64,000 nt of DNA, taken from positions 155,066 to 219,065 of the forward strand of contig NZ_MUXZ01000004.1 in NCBI RefSeq assembly GCF_002015075.1, read 5' to 3'. This document shows positions 61,187 through 64,000 of this stretch, in pieces. The position numbers were made by a program, and so were the translations under genes. Each line of letters begins with the position of its first letter. The first letter of the stretch is position 1. The notes under the pieces were generated by a model. The model was not told the origin of the DNA, did no database searches, and was given only the letters and a program-made list of their open reading frames with translations. The DNA comes from Canicola haemoglobinophilus. Its GTDB lineage: Bacteria > Pseudomonadota > Gammaproteobacteria > Enterobacterales > Pasteurellaceae.

Positions 61187-62949
61187 TATTGAATATCCTG
61201 TTTTCGTTGAGCTAAAAGTTCTGCAAAGAAGCCTTCTTGTTTTAGTTGTTCAAAATGCCCTTGTTGTACAATTTGACCTTGCTGCATAACTAAAATCTGA
61301 TCACATTGTTTAAGATCTTCAATTCGATGCGTGATCATTAAAGTGGTTTGATGCTGGCTAATTTGTTGTAATGCCTGTAAAACGGCATTTTCAGATTGTG
61401 CATCAAGACTAGCTGTTGGCTCATCAAGTAGTAATAGATTGCCTTGACGTAGTAATGAACGTGCAATAGCAAGGCGTTGTGCTTGCCCAACAGATAAACC
61501 AATTCCGCCTTCTTTAATTAAGAAATCAAGCCCAAGTTGATCGCAGAAAGATTTTGCTTGTGCTTGTTCTAAGGCTTGAGCAATTTGCTCATCCGTGGCT
61601 TGAATATCCCCTAAAAGTAAGTTCTCTTTAATAGTACCTTGCAATAGCAATGGATTTTGTCCTACCCAAGCAATGTTTTTACGCCATTCGTTTAGGGATA
61701 ATTCTCGTAATTCGATACCATTAATTTTCAGGCTTCCTTGATAATTTAAGAAACCGAGTAATACATTAATTAATGTCGTTTTACCTGCACCACTTTGTCC
61801 CACTAAAGCCGTATGACTTTTCGCACTTAAACTGAAGTTTAGTGGTGCGGTTAAAGGATTGCCTTGTGGTGAAAGTGCAATAAGATTTTCTGCTGTAATT
61901 GCTACCGCACTTTTAGGATCAACAAGCTGGCTTTTTTCATATTGTTGTGAATTAACTTCTTGCTCTAAGAATTTTACGATTTCATCAGCAGCACCAATTC
62001 CTGCTGCACGATCATGATAATAAGTACCTAGATCACGTAGTGGTTGATAAAATTCAGGGGCAAGAATTAAGCAGAAGAAACCCACAAACAAAGTCAATTC
62101 AGTGCTATACGTACCAAAAGTAATTTGCCCTAAATAGCTAAATCCAAAATAAACCGCCATTAATGCAATGGAAATAGAAGTAAAAAACTCTAAGACGGCA
62201 GAGGATAAAAATGCCATTTTTAACACTGTCATCGTAGTTTCACGAAAATCTTCAGTGCTTTCTTCAATATGTTCAGTTTGTTCTTTCGTTTTATTAAAAA
62301 GGCGTAAGGTTTCTAATCCACGTAAACGATCTAAAAATTGTCCACTCAATTTAGCTAAAGCAGACATATTTTTTTGGCTACTATCCGCTGCTGCTAAGCC
62401 AGCTAAAATCATAAAAATAGGAATGAGTGGAGCAGTAAGCGCCAAGATTAATCCAGCTGCCCAGTTTAGCGGAAAAACAGCGATTAAAATTACAACAGGG
62501 ACAATAGCGGAAAGGGCTTGTTGTGGTAGGAAACGAGCATAAAAATTATGTAGGTTTTCTACTTGTTCTAGCATTAATGTTGCCCAACTTCCTGCAGATT
62601 TTTGGTTGATCATCGCTGGGCCAGCTTGATGTATTTTGTGGAAAATTTGCTGGCGAATATGATGGCGCAATTGTTGACCGCACTTAAAGCCCACTTTTTC
62701 CCTTGCCCATAAAATCAAACCTCGTAGCGCAAAGCCAATAATCAGCGCTAAAAAGTGCGGTAGTAATTCGCTGCGTTCTGTATTTAAAATAATGAGTTGA
62801 TGAAGTAGGTAGCTTAAAATATAGGTTTGCGCAACTAAAATAATAGAAGAAATAGTTGCAAGGATAATATTAAGTGCAAGCAGCTTTTTGATCGGCTTTT
62901 GTTGTTGATGTAGCCATTTGAAAAGGTACTTTTGGCGTGATTTTTCCAT
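61186..62949 (-). CDS. cydD: CydD, glutathione/cysteine ABC exporter subunit
   Basis: A 587-residue half-transporter with six membrane helices and a nucleotide-binding domain: GQSGAGKTT near residue 384, a divergent signature LSVGQAQRLA near 490, and LLDEPTAS near 511. It pairs with CydC encoded directly downstream. trxB is 63 bases upstream on the same strand. Confidence 0.95.
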   Translation of the reverse strand: MEKSRQKYLFKWLHQQQKPIKKLLALNIILATISSIILVAQTYILSYLLHQLIILNTERSELLPHFLALIIGFALRGLILWAREKVGFKCGQQLRHHIRQQIFHKIHQAGPAMINQKSAGSWATLMLEQVENLHNFYARFLPQQALSAIVPVVILIAVFPLNWAAGLILALTAPLIPIFMILAGLAAADSSQKNMSALAKLSGQFLDRLRGLETLRLFNKTKEQTEHIEESTEDFRETTMTVLKMAFLSSAVLEFFTSISIALMAVYFGFSYLGQITFGTYSTELTLFVGFFCLILAPEFYQPLRDLGTYYHDRAAGIGAADEIVKFLEQEVNSQQYEKSQLVDPKSAVAITAENLIALSPQGNPLTAPLNFSLSAKSHTALVGQSGAGKTTLINVLLGFLNYQGSLKINGIELRELSLNEWRKNIAWVGQNPLLLQGTIKENLLLGDIQATDEQIAQALEQAQAKSFCDQLGLDFLIKEGGIGLSVGQAQRLAIARSLLRQGNLLLLDEPTASLDAQSENAVLQALQQISQHQTTLMITHRIEDLKQCDQILVMQQGQIVQQGHFEQLKQEGFFAELLAQRKQDIQ

Positions 62950-63012
62950 TGTTTCCAGAAGTTATTTAAATATTTGTGGGGCGAATAATTCGCCCCAATA
63001 CAACAAGTTTAA

Positions 63013-63966
63013 TTATTTTTGTGCATCTAAAAAGCGTTCAGCATCTAATGCCGCCATGCAGCCAGTTCCTGCCGAAGTAATTGCTTGGCGATAATTGTGA
63101 TCCATGACATCGCCAGCGGCAAAAACCCCTTCAACAGAAGTTGCAGTTGCGTTGCCTTCTAAGCCTGATTTCACCACAATATAACCATTATTTAACTCAA
63201 GTTGGCCTGCAAAAATTTCAGTGTTTGGTGCATGACCAATAGCAATAAATGCACCTTCTAATTTGAGTTCTTCAAAACTTTCTGTTTGTGTATCTTTTAA
63301 ACGAACACCTGTTACGCCCATGTTATCGCCTAAAACTTCATCTAAAGTGCGGTTGGTATGCAGGACAATTTTTCCTTCTTCCACTTTTTTGTTTAAGCGA
63401 TCAATTAAGATTTTTTCTGCACGGAAAGTATCACGGCGATGAATTAAATGAACTTCAGAGGCTATATTAGCAAGGTATAAGGCTTCTTCTACAGCAGTGT
63501 TACCACCGCCAACAACGGCAACAGGCTTATTGCGATAAAAGAAACCATCACAGGTTGCGCAAGCAGAAACGCCACGGCCTTTGTATGCTTCTTCTGATGG
63601 TAAACCTAAATAGCGAGCAGATGCACCAGTGGCAATGATGAGAGCATCACAGCTATAAGTTCCAACATCGCCAAAGAGTTTGAATGGGCGCTCAGATAAA
63701 TCCACTTTATTGATATGATCGAATAGGATTTCAGTATCAAACTTCTCCGCATGTTGTAACATTCTTTGCATTAACTCGGGGCCTGTTGTATCGCCAAAAT
63801 CGCCAGGCCAGTTTTCAATTTCGGTCGTGGTGGTTAATTGACCACCTTGTTGTAACCCTGTCACTAATACAGGTTTTAAGTTTGCTCTTGCCGCATAAAT
63901 CGCTGCTGTATAGCCAGCAGGTCCAGATCCTAAAATAAGTAGTTGACTATGTTTAATCTCAGACAT
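63013..63966 (-). CDS. trxB: Thioredoxin reductase
   Basis: A 317-residue FAD enzyme that passes electrons from NADPH to thioredoxin. GSGPAGYTAAIYAAR near residue 13 binds FAD, the active site is CATCDG near 136, GGGNTAVEEALYL near 153 binds NADPH, and GVFAAGDVMD near 283 is the second FAD motif. It is the first gene of a trxB-cydD-cydC group devoted to thiol redox balance. The 34 bases to the window edge show only the ribosome site AAGGA. Confidence 0.98.
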   Translation of the reverse strand: MSEIKHSQLLILGSGPAGYTAAIYAARANLKPVLVTGLQQGGQLTTTTEIENWPGDFGDTTGPELMQRMLQHAEKFDTEILFDHINKVDLSERPFKLFGDVGTYSCDALIIATGASARYLGLPSEEAYKGRGVSACATCDGFFYRNKPVAVVGGGNTAVEEALYLANIASEVHLIHRRDTFRAEKILIDRLNKKVEEGKIVLHTNRTLDEVLGDNMGVTGVRLKDTQTESFEELKLEGAFIAIGHAPNTEIFAGQLELNNGYIVVKSGLEGNATATSVEGVFAAGDVMDHNYRQAITSAGTGCMAALDAERFLDAQK

Positions 63967-64000
63967 AAAAAATCCTTGTTGGTGAAATGTTACGGAATTG

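Overview
The window looks like a chromosomal piece of a Pasteurellaceae bacterium of the genus Haemophilus, close to H. influenzae or H. haemolyticus. The sequence is AT-rich and carries many copies of the Hin-type DNA uptake sequence AAGTGCGGT and its complement, both inside genes and as inverted pairs that act as terminators. Almost every housekeeping protein resembles its H. influenzae homologue. Species cannot be fixed from the sequence alone.

Layout. (1) 1-3471, minus strand: an accessory cluster of a Sir2-type protein, an unknown 155-residue protein, a CobB sirtuin, a PP2C phosphatase and the start of a DUF262 protein that runs off the window. (2) 3607-11010: tyrR with its promoter, then the conserved block tsaE-amiB-mutL-miaA-hfq-hflX read on the minus strand. 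(3) 11141-19508: a Gcr-like membrane protein, a ProXWV-type betaine/choline ABC transporter, a yafS-like methyltransferase divergent from gloB, an orphan 3' fragment of hemA, a MATE efflux pump and ribE. (4) 19558-25293: lolA-rarA, zapG, a DegQ/HtrA protease, a low-molecular-weight phosphatase, a kinase-fold protein and a tiny lipoprotein. (5) 25388-31498: initiator tRNA and rimP-nusA-infB-rbfA-truB, the classic translation/transcription operon. (6) 31580-40091: a Fur-type-site-preceded TonB receptor, MetJ-box-preceded metE, mrcB, yacL, erpA. (7) 40227-49689: map, glnD, then ribH-nusB-thiL-pgpA-lysE-type-dapB, then pgsA-tRNA-Gly-tRNA-Leu and a DUF455 protein. (8) 49752-58883: the 4.5S RNA gene followed by a Ter-type stress operon (TerC, a small secreted Cys protein, three von Willebrand A proteins, a PP2C phosphatase, a protein kinase, two TerD proteins and a frameshifted third TerD-like gene). 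(9) 59010-63966: an AhpD-like protein, cydC-cydD and trxB on the minus strand.

The most striking feature is upstream of the Ter operon. A run of 19 T residues (50079-50097) fills the spacer between a TTGATT -35-like box and a TACAAT -10-like box. Slippage in that run would change promoter spacing, so the roughly 8.7 kb Ter/TerY-phosphorylation operon may be phase variable. I do not know of a description of a phase-variable Ter system, but I could not search for one. Other points of interest are the sirtuin/PP2C/DUF262 cluster, the hemA remnant between gloB and the MATE gene, the uptake-sequence hairpin inside the 5' end of hflX, and the single-base frameshift in the third TerD-like gene.
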